Assembly: GCA_002336855.1 (NCBI GenBank) | Contig: DDEV01000110.1 | Location: 1 to 7,046, forward strand | Source of the DNA: Leucobacter sp. UBA1945 | Lineage (GTDB): Bacteria > Actinomycetota > Actinomycetes > Actinomycetales > Microbacteriaceae | Reading direction: 5' to 3' | DNA length: 7,046 nucleotides | In this document: in pieces, positions 1 through 6,114 of the stretch | How the letters are laid out: every line of letters starts with the position of its first letter | Numbering within the stretch: position 1 is the stretch's first letter | Position numbers and translations under genes: made by a program | The notes under the pieces: generated by a model | Told to the model about the DNA's origin: nothing | Databases searched by the model: none | The model's input: the letters and a program-made list of their open reading frames with translations, nothing else

Positions 1-131
1 CGATCAACGGCAGGCTCGAGCACCTCCGAGGGTCCGCGTTAGGTTTCCGGAACCTCATGAACTACTTCGCGAGATCGCTCCTCGAAGCGGGCGGGTTCAA
101 GCCGCTGCTACACCCTAAAATCCGATGAGCC
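1..131 (+). mobile_element. Right (3') end of an insertion sequence, ISL3-like; left part outside the window
   Basis: The first 131 bases carry the transposase tail and then a likely terminal inverted repeat. Read inward from position 131 on the minus strand, the end is GGCTCATCGGATTTTAGGGT. The GGCTC(A/T)TC start is what I remember of ISL3-family termini, and the transposase stop lies inside it, as is common in actinobacterial members. The boundary at 131 is inferred from this one end, because the other end lies outside the window. ISL3 elements usually make 8-bp target duplications; here the flanking copy would be 132-139 (GTTTTGGG). The element seems to have landed in the 3' end of the minus-strand DUF2510 gene. 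Confidence 0.6.
3..128 (+). CDS. Transposase, C-terminal fragment (ISL3-like), partial at 5' end
   Basis: An open frame enters from the left edge and stops at TGA 126-128, giving 41 visible residues. It starts INGRLEHLRGSALGFRNL and continues with NYFARSLLEAGGF before a short end rich in Pro and His. The pattern NGRLE-LRGSALGFRNLxNYxARSLLExGGF is the typical tail of actinobacterial ISL3-family transposases, which end in a region after the last acidic catalytic residue. None of the catalytic DDE residues lies in the visible part, so activity cannot be judged. The last 14 bases overlap the convergent DUF2510 gene, which is best explained by insertion of the element into that gene. The family call is from memory of the motif; 'transposase' is more secure than 'ISL3'. 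Confidence 0.75.
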   Translation: MNGRLEHLRGSALGFRNLMNYFARSLLEAGGFKPLLHPKIR

Positions 132-645
132 GTTTTGGGAGCAGCATGAGGACGATCGTCCCGACCGGCAGCACGAGCCCGAGCACGCCGAGTGGTCTGC
201 GTGTCGAACGAATGAGCCCGGCCAGCCCGAGCGCAACCGCGGTGAGAAGCAGGGGAGCCACAAAGTAGCCAAGGATCATCGCCGGGGTCGGGGCGGGCGT
301 GAGATTGAGTGTTCCCTCTGCGACAGCATTCCAGCACTCCTGCGTTTCGCACCGTTCGGCGACGGGAGGCGGTGTGAGCGTGTCGGCTAGCCAGAACCCC
401 CAGGCGAGCACGACGAGCGCGATTGCCGCAGCCGTGAGTTCTGAGAACGCAGGTTTGATCCTCGTCTGAATCGGAGCGAATGCAGCGGGAACGTGAGATG
501 CGTGAACTGCCGCGAGAACTGGCTGCGACTGCGAGGTCGGTTGCTGAGCCGCGAGATCACCCCATGCCTCGCCATCCCACCACCGAAGCTGGCCGCCTTG
601 GTCCGGGTACCAGCCCGGGGGTATTGCGTGAGGGGGAAGGGACAT
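115..645 (-). CDS. DUF2510-domain membrane protein with IS-altered C-terminus
   Basis: This encodes about 176 residues. Residues 9-30 hold the DUF2510 motif (PPGWYPDQGGQLRWWDG, then a Trp). This short Trp-rich module is found at the N-terminus of many actinobacterial membrane proteins and has no firm function. A Ser/Gln/Pro/Ala-rich linker follows, then three likely membrane helices at about 71-90, 123-145 and 152-170. The loop between helices 1 and 2 carries two cysteines (C99 and C104, in ERCETQEC), which could form a disulfide if that loop is outside the cell. I chose ATG 645 because it places DUF2510 near the N-terminus. The GTG at 711 lies inside the fad terminator stem, and ATG 684 directly abuts a possible -10 box; the Shine-Dalgarno is weak for all three. 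The final residues RLIGF and the TAG stop lie within the IS end, so the native C-terminus is probably lost. Function unknown. Confidence 0.72.
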   Translation of the reverse strand: MSLPPHAIPPGWYPDQGGQLRWWDGEAWGDLAAQQPTSQSQPVLAAVHASHVPAAFAPIQTRIKPAFSELTAAAIALVVLAWGFWLADTLTPPPVAERCETQECWNAVAEGTLNLTPAPTPAMILGYFVAPLLLTAVALGLAGLIRSTRRPLGVLGLVLPVGTIVLMLLPKRLIGF

Positions 646-685
646 CTGGGTGACCGTGCTTTCGATGCGAGTGTCTTTCAGCATG

Positions 686-691
686 AGAATA
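686..691 (-). promoter_or_regulatory. Possible -10 box for the DUF2510 gene
   Basis: On the minus strand these bases read TATTCT, close to the TATAAT consensus. Transcription would start roughly 7 nt downstream, leaving a leader of about 30-35 nt before ATG 645. No convincing -35 hexamer sits 16-18 nt upstream, where the terminator hairpin begins. The call is weak and rests on one hexamer, but it agrees with the chosen start. Confidence 0.25.
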
Positions 692-706
692 GCGGGTGGC
701 ATGAAC

Positions 707-744
707 GCCACAGGGGCGGCTCGAACCCGAACCGCCCCTGTGGC
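707..744 (-). terminator. Hairpin terminator after fadB, without a U-tract
   Basis: The arms GCCACAGGGGCGG (707-719) and CCGCCCCTGTGGC (732-744) are perfectly complementary over 13 bp. In the minus-strand transcript pairing continues inward through one G-U wobble (720/731) and three more pairs, giving about 17 bp closed by a four-base loop (724-727). The hairpin begins 20 nt after the fadB stop codon, the expected place for the operon's terminator. The bases after it on the minus strand (GTTCATGCC...) hold no run of T, so it is of the U-less type often proposed for high-GC actinobacteria. It could also work for transcripts from the other direction, but no + strand gene ends here. Confidence 0.75.
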
Positions 745-764
745 TGCGAACTATTGGTGAGTGT

Positions 765-2903
765 CTAGCTCTGCGGCCCGGCAATCGCCGGATCGTGGAA
801 CTTCGCACCGAACGCTCGCTCGCTCGCGCCGACGCGGTCGAGGTACGGCGTGGCACCGCCCGTCTGGAACGGCCAGCCGGCACCGAGGATCATACAGAGG
901 TCGATGTCTTCGGCTGCCGCGACCACGCCCTCGTCGAGCATGATCTTGATCTCAGCGGCGAGCCCCTCTTCGACGCGGCGCAGAATCTCTGCCTCGTCGG
1001 TAGCGGTCTTGCCAAGGGTGAGGGCCTTCTTGGCCTCCTTCGAGAGATCTTCGACCTTGCCGGCCTTGTTCTTCTCGACGACCTTCTCGAGTTCGGCAGC
1101 CTTGTGCAGGTTCTCAGAAGCGTAGAAGCGATCTGGGAACGCGCCGACCATCGTGTCTTGCACGTGAGCCGCGACCTTCCAACCGACAAGGTCGATCAAC
1201 TCGAACGGGCCCATGGGCAGACCGATGGGGGAGTAGGCGCGTTCGATAGCGGCGATCGGGGTGCCCGAGTCTAGGGCGCGGGCTGCCTCGCCGAAGACCT
1301 TCGCGAGCAGGCGGTTGACCACGAAGCCAGGGCGGTCGGCGGTGATGACCGCGGTCTTGCCGAGGCGCTTTGCGACATCCATCGCCGTGGCGAGGGTGGC
1401 ATCGTTCGTGGTGGGCACCTTCACGACCTCGATCAGCGGCATGACCGCGACAGGGTTGAAGAAGTGGAAGCCGACGAGGCGCTCGGGGTGAGCAAGGTTC
1501 GCGCCAATCTGCTCGACCGATAGCGACGAGGTGTTCGTCGCGATGATCGCGGTCTCACTGATGATCGGCTCGATCTCGGCGAAGACCTGCTGCTTCACGC
1601 TGAGCTCTTCGAACACCGCCTCGATGACCCAGTCGCAATCTGCATAGAGCGACTTGTCGGTAGTGCCGCTCACGAGCGCACGAACCTGGTTCGCGTCGTC
1701 GCTCGACAGGCGGCCCTTCTCGAGCATCTTGTCGATCTCGCCGTTGATGTAGGCGATGCCCTTGTCAACGCGAGCCTGATCGATGTCGGTGATGAGCACC
1801 GGCACCTTCAGTTTGCGAGCAAACAGCAGCGCGAACTGGCTGGCCATGAGGCCTGCGCCGATGATGCCGACCTTCTGCACCTTCTGCGCATGGCTCTTGT
1901 CGGGTGCCCCCGCAGGGCGCTTCGCGCGCTTCTGCACGAGGTCGAACGCGTAGATCGAGGCGTGAAACTGATCGCCCGAGATGAGATCGGTCATGATCTC
2001 GTCTTCGCGCTCGAATCCGCGCTCGATGTCGCCGTCTTTCGCCGCGCTCAGCAGATCGAGTGCCGCATAGGGCGACTTTGCGGCGGTGCCGATCTTCGCC
2101 TTCAGCGTGTCGCGCGCGATCTTGATGGCGATCGGCCACTTGGTGAGGCGCTCCATCTTGCCTGGCACGTTCGGGCGCTCGACCTTGACCTTGCCGGTGA
2201 GCACGCTATCGGCCCAGCGAACCGAGTGCTCGAGAAAGGCGACCGAGTCGAACATCGCGTCGAAGAGGCCGAGCTCGAAGGCCTGCTTCGGCTTCAGCAT
2301 GCGGTTGTTCTTCAGCGGATTCGAGACGATGATCTCGATCGCGTTCTCGATGCCGATGAGGTTCGGCACGATGGTCGCGCCGCCCCAACCGGGAATGATG
2401 CCGAGAAAAACCTCGGGAAACGCGAGCGCGGCCGCCGACGAGTCGAGGGTGCGGTAGTCGCTGTTGAGAGCGATCTCCATCGCCCCGCCGAGTGCCAGGC
2501 CGTTCACGAACGAGAACGAGGGCACGCCCAGCTTGCCCAGCTTGCCGAGCACCCAGTGGCCGTACTGCACCATGAGCTTCGCGTTCTCGCGGTTTGCGAG
2601 GGTCGACACCTTCGACAGGTCGGCACCAGCTGCGAAGATGAACTGCTTGCCGGTAACGCCGACAGCCTTGATCTCGCCGGCCGCCGCGCGGGCAGTCAGC
2701 TCGTCGAGCACGCCGTTCAGCTCGCGCAGCGTGAGCGGACCGAGCGTGTTGGGTCGCGTGTAGTCTTCGCCGTTGTCGAGCGTGATGAGCGCCATGGTGC
2801 CGCCTGAAGGCAGCGCGATGTCGCGCACGTAGGAGTGAGTAACGACCTCGCCCTCGGCCGCGGCGAGCAGCGGCGAGAAATCAATCTTGCTGTAATCGGT
2901 CAT
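765..2903 (-). CDS. fadB: Fatty-acid oxidation complex alpha subunit: enoyl-CoA hydratase / 3-hydroxyacyl-CoA dehydrogenase
   Basis: This 712-residue bifunctional beta-oxidation enzyme hydrates trans-2-enoyl-CoA to L-3-hydroxyacyl-CoA, then oxidises it with NAD+ to 3-ketoacyl-CoA in the cytoplasm. The crotonase domain (about 20-300) shows the oxyanion-hole segment FAAGADLS (91-97) and GLALGGAMEIAL (135-146). Two glutamates, E143 and E164 (AFPEVFLG), match the catalytic pair of E. coli FadB, 21 residues apart here and 20 there. The dehydrogenase Rossmann fold follows, with GIIGAGLMASQ at about 346-356, NTSSLS at 457-462 and the catalytic His480 in GFHFFNPV paired with E492. PGFVVNRLL (525-533) opens the C-terminal helical domains, which end with GAGWPFQTGGATPYLDRVG near 674-692. 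The length fits actinobacterial FadB (about 710-720). ATG 2903 is chosen because MTDYSKIDF begins the conserved protein; upstream codons lie inside fadA. The likely ribosome site AGAAGGG sits in the end of fadA, 5 nt ahead, suggesting translational coupling. Confidence 0.96.
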   Translation of the reverse strand: MTDYSKIDFSPLLAAAEGEVVTHSYVRDIALPSGGTMALITLDNGEDYTRPNTLGPLTLRELNGVLDELTARAAAGEIKAVGVTGKQFIFAAGADLSKVSTLANRENAKLMVQYGHWVLGKLGKLGVPSFSFVNGLALGGAMEIALNSDYRTLDSSAAALAFPEVFLGIIPGWGGATIVPNLIGIENAIEIIVSNPLKNNRMLKPKQAFELGLFDAMFDSVAFLEHSVRWADSVLTGKVKVERPNVPGKMERLTKWPIAIKIARDTLKAKIGTAAKSPYAALDLLSAAKDGDIERGFEREDEIMTDLISGDQFHASIYAFDLVQKRAKRPAGAPDKSHAQKVQKVGIIGAGLMASQFALLFARKLKVPVLITDIDQARVDKGIAYINGEIDKMLEKGRLSSDDANQVRALVSGTTDKSLYADCDWVIEAVFEELSVKQQVFAEIEPIISETAIIATNTSSLSVEQIGANLAHPERLVGFHFFNPVAVMPLIEVVKVPTTNDATLATAMDVAKRLGKTAVITADRPGFVVNRLLAKVFGEAARALDSGTPIAAIERAYSPIGLPMGPFELIDLVGWKVAAHVQDTMVGAFPDRFYASENLHKAAELEKVVEKNKAGKVEDLSKEAKKALTLGKTATDEAEILRRVEEGLAAEIKIMLDEGVVAAAEDIDLCMILGAGWPFQTGGATPYLDRVGASERAFGAKFHDPAIAGPQS

Positions 2904-2908
2904 TGCGC

Positions 2909-4102
2909 TTACTTGCCCTTCTTGCCGTCGAAGTGGGGGTTCTCCCAGATCATGGTGCCGCCCTGGCCAAGGCCCACGCACATTGCAGTCAGGCCGTAGC
3001 GAACATCAGGGCGCTGCTCGAACTGACGAGCGAGCTGGATCATGAGTCGCACGCCGGTTGCGGCGAGCGGGTGGCCGAGAGCGATTGCGCCGCCCCAAGG
3101 GTTGACCCGCGGATCCTCGTCATCGATACCGAACGCGTCGAGGAACGAGAGTACCTGCACGGCGAACGCCTCGTTCAGCTCGAACAGGCCGATGTCGTCG
3201 ATGGTGAGACCGGCGCGCTTCAGTGCCTTCTCGGTCGAGGGCACCGGGCCGAGACCCATGACCTCGGGCTCGACGCCAGCGAAGGCAAAGCCGACCATGC
3301 GCATCTTGGCGCTCAGGCCGAGCTCGCGTGCGGTGTCACCGCCTGCCAGCAGCGACATCGTCGCGCCGTCGGTGAGGGGCGAAGCCGTGCCCGCGGTCAC
3401 GCGACCGTGCGGGCGGAACGGCGTCTTGAGTGTCGCGAGGCCCTCCATGGTGGTCTCGGGGCGACGGCCCTCGTCTTCGGTCGCGAGGCCCCAGCCGGCC
3501 TGGCTGCGGGTTGCGACTGGGATCAGGTCTGGCTGAAACTCGCCTCGCTCGTAGGCGGCTTGCACCTTCTGCTGGCTGAGCATGCCGAAACGGTCGGCGC
3601 GCTCTCTCGTGAGCTCGGGAAAGCGGTCGTGCAGACGCTCTGCGGTGAGGCCCATGTTGAGGGCATCCGGGCTGACCATCTTCTCGGCGACGAAGCGCGG
3701 GTTCGGGTCTGCGCCAATGCCGATCGGGTGGCGACCCATGTGCTCGACGCCACCGGCGATCGCGATGTCGTACTGACCGGCGCCGATCGCGCCGCCCATC
3801 ATTGCGGTCGTGGTCATCGCGCCCGCGCACATGCGGTCGAGCGCGTAACCGGGAACGGTCATCGGCAGGCCCGCGAGGATCGCAACCGATCGCCCGAGGG
3901 TGAGGCCCTGGTCGCCCTGCTGCGTGGTCGCTGCGATGCCGACGTCGTCGACGCGATCGAGGGGCAGGTTGGGGTTGCGCTCGAGCAGCCCCTGCAGGGC
4001 CTTCACCGCGAGATCATCGGCTCGCGTGCCCCAATACATGCCCTTTTCACCGGCGCGTCCGAACGGGGTGCGCACCCCGTCAACAAAGACGACTTCTCTC
4101 AT
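2909..4102 (-). CDS. fadA: Acetyl-CoA C-acyltransferase (thiolase), fatty-acid oxidation complex beta subunit
   Basis: This 397-residue thiolase cleaves 3-ketoacyl-CoA with CoA to acetyl-CoA and a shortened acyl-CoA, the last step of each beta-oxidation turn, and should pair with the FadB encoded 5 nt downstream. The N-terminal half opens with VVFVDGVRTPFG and carries the nucleophilic cysteine C92 in LDRMCAGAM. The C-terminal half has NEAFA (310-314), the catalytic His344 in GGAIALGHPLAATG, and the second cysteine C375 in MCVGLGQGG. All four thiolase motifs are intact and the length is normal. The start is uncertain: ATG 4102 is preceded by GGTGG at 5 nt. An in-frame ATG at 4114 adds four residues (MVAV) but has GAAAGG only 1 nt ahead of it. 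The gene lies 120 nt after the RNase D gene on the same strand, so it may have its own promoter. A biosynthetic acetoacetyl-CoA thiolase is less likely given the fadB partner. Confidence 0.94.
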   Translation of the reverse strand: MREVVFVDGVRTPFGRAGEKGMYWGTRADDLAVKALQGLLERNPNLPLDRVDDVGIAATTQQGDQGLTLGRSVAILAGLPMTVPGYALDRMCAGAMTTTAMMGGAIGAGQYDIAIAGGVEHMGRHPIGIGADPNPRFVAEKMVSPDALNMGLTAERLHDRFPELTRERADRFGMLSQQKVQAAYERGEFQPDLIPVATRSQAGWGLATEDEGRRPETTMEGLATLKTPFRPHGRVTAGTASPLTDGATMSLLAGGDTARELGLSAKMRMVGFAFAGVEPEVMGLGPVPSTEKALKRAGLTIDDIGLFELNEAFAVQVLSFLDAFGIDDEDPRVNPWGGAIALGHPLAATGVRLMIQLARQFEQRPDVRYGLTAMCVGLGQGGTMIWENPHFDGKKGK

Positions 4103-4222
4103 TACGGCCACCATGCCTTTCGAGTGTGAGTGGTAGTAGTTCCATCCTAGAAAGGATCGTGCGCCTCCCGCAGATGCAACGTGTGAGTTCACCTGAGAGG
4201 GGTCGTCGCACCGCGGCACCTT
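4103..4222 (-). promoter_or_regulatory. Leader/promoter region of fadAB with two short palindromes
   Basis: This 120-nt gap lies between the RNase D stop and fadA. On the minus strand TAGGAT (4144-4149) could be a -10 box, giving a leader of about 35 nt, but no good -35 lies 17-18 nt upstream; TTGCAT at 4174-4179 is too far, at 24 nt. The candidate -10 is part of a palindrome, ATCCT-AGAA-AGGAT (4144-4157). A second palindrome, GTGAGTTCAC (4183-4192), lies some 25 nt upstream. Either could bind a repressor such as a TetR- or GntR-type fatty-acid regulator, but I cannot match them to a known operator. No strong terminator for the RNase D transcript is visible. Confidence 0.35.
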
Positions 4223-5413
4223 TTATGCGAGTTCTACAAAAACCTCTGCCAGAATCGGTGCAGTCAATACAGCCTGCCAGTTTCGCGCGCCGAGCTCGAT
4301 CAGCCTTGCCTCGACCGCTCCTGCGGTCAGTTCTGCCGGCGGATCCCACACCAGCCGACGCATTACATCGGGGGTGAGCAGGTTCTCAACTGGCATGTTC
4401 TGACGCTCGGCTTCGGCCACTACAGCGTCGCGGGCGGCAGCGAGGCGCTCGGCTGCCTCTGGAAAACGCTGCTCCCAGTTGCGATGGTGCGGCACGGCGT
4501 CTTTGTCGCGCGTGCGCGGTTTCGGGGTCGGCGGTTCGGCTGTCTTTGCTTTCAGAATCGCCTGCCACCAGCGGTCGAGCTCGCTGCGGCTTGCGCGCCC
4601 ACGAAAATCCTTGTTGCCGGCGAGCTCACCGCGCGAACGGGGGTTCATCTTCGCCGCGACGATGAGCGAGGCATCGGGCACGAGCCGACCCGGGGCGACA
4701 TCTTTCTCGCGGGCGAGCGCGTCGCGCGCGTTCCAGAGTTCGCGAGCCAGAGTCAACTCGCGCGGCGTACGCAGCCGGTTGCCGCCGGCAAGCTTGCGCC
4801 AGGGTTCGTCTGCCGGTGGTTTCGGCGTGCGCGTGCGCACTGCCTCGAACTCCTGCGCGGCAAAATCAACTTTGCCCTGTGCGTCGAGCTGCTCGGCGAT
4901 CGCGTCGCGCAGATCGGGCAACAGTGCGACGTCGAGCGCCGCGTACTCGAGCCAGGCGTGTGGCAGCGGGCGCGTCGACCAGTCGGCGGCGGAGTGCGCC
5001 TTGCTCAGCTGAATACCGAGCAATTGCTCGACGACGCTGCCGAGCCCGACCCGCTCGAAGCCGAGCAGGCGAGAGGCGAGCTCGGTGTCGAACAGGGTCT
5101 CGGGCCGCAAGCCAAGCATGTCGAGGCAGGGCAGATCCTGGCTCGCCGCGTGCAAGATCCATTCTTCGCCGATTACTGCATCGCGCAGCACCGAGAAGTC
5201 GTCAATCAGGGTCGGGTCGAAGAGGAAGGTACCGGATCCTCGTCGGTACATCTGCACCAGATACGCTTCGGAGCCGTAGCGAAAACCCGAGGCGCGTTCG
5301 GCGTCGACGCCGACCTGATCGATGCCGTTCGCGAGCGCGTCTGCCGCCCGCTTCAACTCTTCGGTGTTGGTGACGAGCGACCAACTCGCCTCGAGATCTT
5401 CTTGCTTCACCAC
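4223..5413 (-). CDS. rnd: Ribonuclease D-like 3'-5' exoribonuclease with HRDC domain
   Basis: This 396-residue DEDDy-family exonuclease is expected to trim the 3' ends of tRNA and other stable RNA precursors using two metal ions. The exonuclease domain (about 10-195) has all five signature residues: D37 and E39 in VDAER, D93 in HAASQDLPCL, then Y157 and D161 in YAALDV. An HRDC nucleic-acid-binding domain follows at about 213-282 (LRTPRELTLARELWNARD). A Lys/Pro/Arg-rich linker near 288-305 leads to a second HRDC-like helical segment (about 310-396, with NLLTPDVMRRLVWDPP). The length is slightly above E. coli RNase D (375) and usual for actinobacteria. The start is GTG 5413, with the next codon also GTG; GCAGGG lies about 10 nt upstream. 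Only 3 nt separate it from the DUF3000 stop codon, so the two are very probably co-transcribed and translationally coupled. The exact RNA substrates are inferred from the family. Confidence 0.93.
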   Translation of the reverse strand: MVKQEDLEASWSLVTNTEELKRAADALANGIDQVGVDAERASGFRYGSEAYLVQMYRRGSGTFLFDPTLIDDFSVLRDAVIGEEWILHAASQDLPCLDMLGLRPETLFDTELASRLLGFERVGLGSVVEQLLGIQLSKAHSAADWSTRPLPHAWLEYAALDVALLPDLRDAIAEQLDAQGKVDFAAQEFEAVRTRTPKPPADEPWRKLAGGNRLRTPRELTLARELWNARDALAREKDVAPGRLVPDASLIVAAKMNPRSRGELAGNKDFRGRASRSELDRWWQAILKAKTAEPPTPKPRTRDKDAVPHHRNWEQRFPEAAERLAAARDAVVAEAERQNMPVENLLTPDVMRRLVWDPPAELTAGAVEARLIELGARNWQAVLTAPILAEVFVELA

Positions 5414-5416
5414 GCG

Positions 5417-6028
5417 CTATGCACCCTGCCCGCCTCGGCGCGCACGGTGCGAACCGAGAGAAGCGACACCCTCGTGATGGGGCAGCCCCGCGAGTAGGCA
5501 GAGCAGTTCGCTCCAGGCCTCGGCGTGCGCGCCAAACTCGGTGTCGAGCGGAGTCCACGAAGCGCGAATCTCGATCTGCGCGGCGTCGCCCTGCTCTTCG
5601 AGGGTGCCGAACCCGGTCGAGAGGGTCTTCGTCGCGGTGCCCGAGGCGTAGTCGTATGCTGCGCCGCGAGATTCGAGTGCGTCGACGAGCCACGACCACG
5701 CGACATCGGCGATAAAAGGATCGATCCCAATCTCCATCTCAAGGGGCGCCTGGGCGAAGCAGACGATGCGAAACTCACCGCCCCAGTCCTCGCTCGAAGC
5801 GGGATCATGCATCAAGATCAGGCGACCAGCGCCGTAGGGCGAATCGCCGTCGTCGGCGGGGTGCGTGCTGCCCTGCACTACCCCAGCGGCGAGCGCGATG
5901 GAGCGCGGAGCGATGCGCTCAGGCGCGGGAATCTCGCGAACCTGCAGCTCACTACGAAACGCCGCGGCGCGCAAGCTCTTGGCGGCACTCTCGAACCGCG
6001 CATCATCGCTCTGTACAGCTGGTCTCAC
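5417..6028 (-). CDS. DUF3000 family protein
   Basis: This 203-residue protein belongs to an actinobacterial family of unknown function. I recognise it by the order of conserved blocks: FRSELQVREIPAPERIAP (about 24-41), GRLILMHDP (68-76), GEFRIVCFAQAPLE (84-97), WSWLVDALE (111-119), SGTATKT (129-135), IEIRASWTP (152-160) and AWSELLCLLAGLP (171-183). It has no signal peptide or membrane helix and should be cytosolic. GTG 6028 is chosen because the frame upstream (to 6238) is low-complexity, Arg/Pro/Thr-rich and runs into the divergent promoter and hydrolase gene; no other start lies closer. No Shine-Dalgarno precedes it, and a -10-like TCTAAT ends 9 nt ahead, so the mRNA may be leaderless or nearly so. 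The gene directly precedes rnd with a 3-nt gap, an arrangement I remember as common in actinobacteria. This hints at a link with RNA metabolism but does not show it. Confidence 0.88.
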   Translation of the reverse strand: MRPAVQSDDARFESAAKSLRAAAFRSELQVREIPAPERIAPRSIALAAGVVQGSTHPADDGDSPYGAGRLILMHDPASSEDWGGEFRIVCFAQAPLEMEIGIDPFIADVAWSWLVDALESRGAAYDYASGTATKTLSTGFGTLEEQGDAAQIEIRASWTPLDTEFGAHAEAWSELLCLLAGLPHHEGVASLGSHRARRGGQGA

Positions 6029-6114
6029 ACAGGTGACATTAGAGTTTGAGGGTAGACTTCGCGCGTTGCCACGCCGGGCAGCGGGCGAATGGGCTCGGTT
6101 GAGAGCGAGGCAGT
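6029..6114. promoter_or_regulatory. Divergent promoter region between DUF3000 and the alpha/beta hydrolase
   Basis: This 86-bp gap lies between two genes transcribed away from each other, so both promoters must lie in or near it. For the hydrolase, TAGACT (6053-6058) is a good -10 candidate with a leader near 50 nt. For DUF3000, the minus strand reads TCTAAT at 6038-6043, which ends 9 nt before its GTG. The two boxes are only 9 bp apart, so polymerase binding in one direction should hinder the other. No convincing -35 hexamer is seen for either. The hydrolase ribosome site GCGAGG lies 4 nt before its ATG. Confidence 0.45.

Noticed and set aside
646..711. Longer DUF2510 protein starting at GTG 711 or ATG 684
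   Set aside because: GTG 711 lies inside the fadB terminator stem and ATG 684 is next to a -10-like box. The extra residues have no likeness to DUF2510 N-termini, though without a clear Shine-Dalgarno at 645 this is not certain.
1890..2807. + strand open frame (305 codons) antisense to fadB
   Set aside because: It lies wholly inside the fadB crotonase-domain region. Its composition is Arg/Glu/Val/His-heavy without motifs, so it reflects codon bias of the true gene.
2904..2981. 26-residue N-terminal extension of FadB
   Set aside because: These codons lie inside the 3' end of fadA in another frame. The conserved protein begins with MTDYSKIDF at 2903.
2903..4129. Long + strand open frame (408 codons) antisense to fadA
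   Set aside because: It is the mirror of the thiolase gene, whose catalytic motifs are all intact on the minus strand. The product is rich in Arg, Ala, His and Glu with no recognisable domain, as expected for a shadow frame in high-GC DNA.
4115..4219. N-terminal extension of the thiolase beyond ATG 4114
   Set aside because: Thiolases begin a few residues before VVFVDGVRTPFG, and the extension has no family similarity and spans the promoter region.
4200..4222. Possible terminator after rnd (GC-rich GGTGCCGCGGTGC on the minus strand)
   Set aside because: It is a direct repeat of GGTGC around CGC rather than an inverted repeat, so no stable hairpin forms. The TTTT run lies on the wrong side for a terminator of rnd.
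4484..5497. + strand open frame (337 codons) antisense to rnd and the end of DUF3000
   Set aside because: It crosses two well-supported minus-strand genes, has no domain signal and has no plausible ribosome site.
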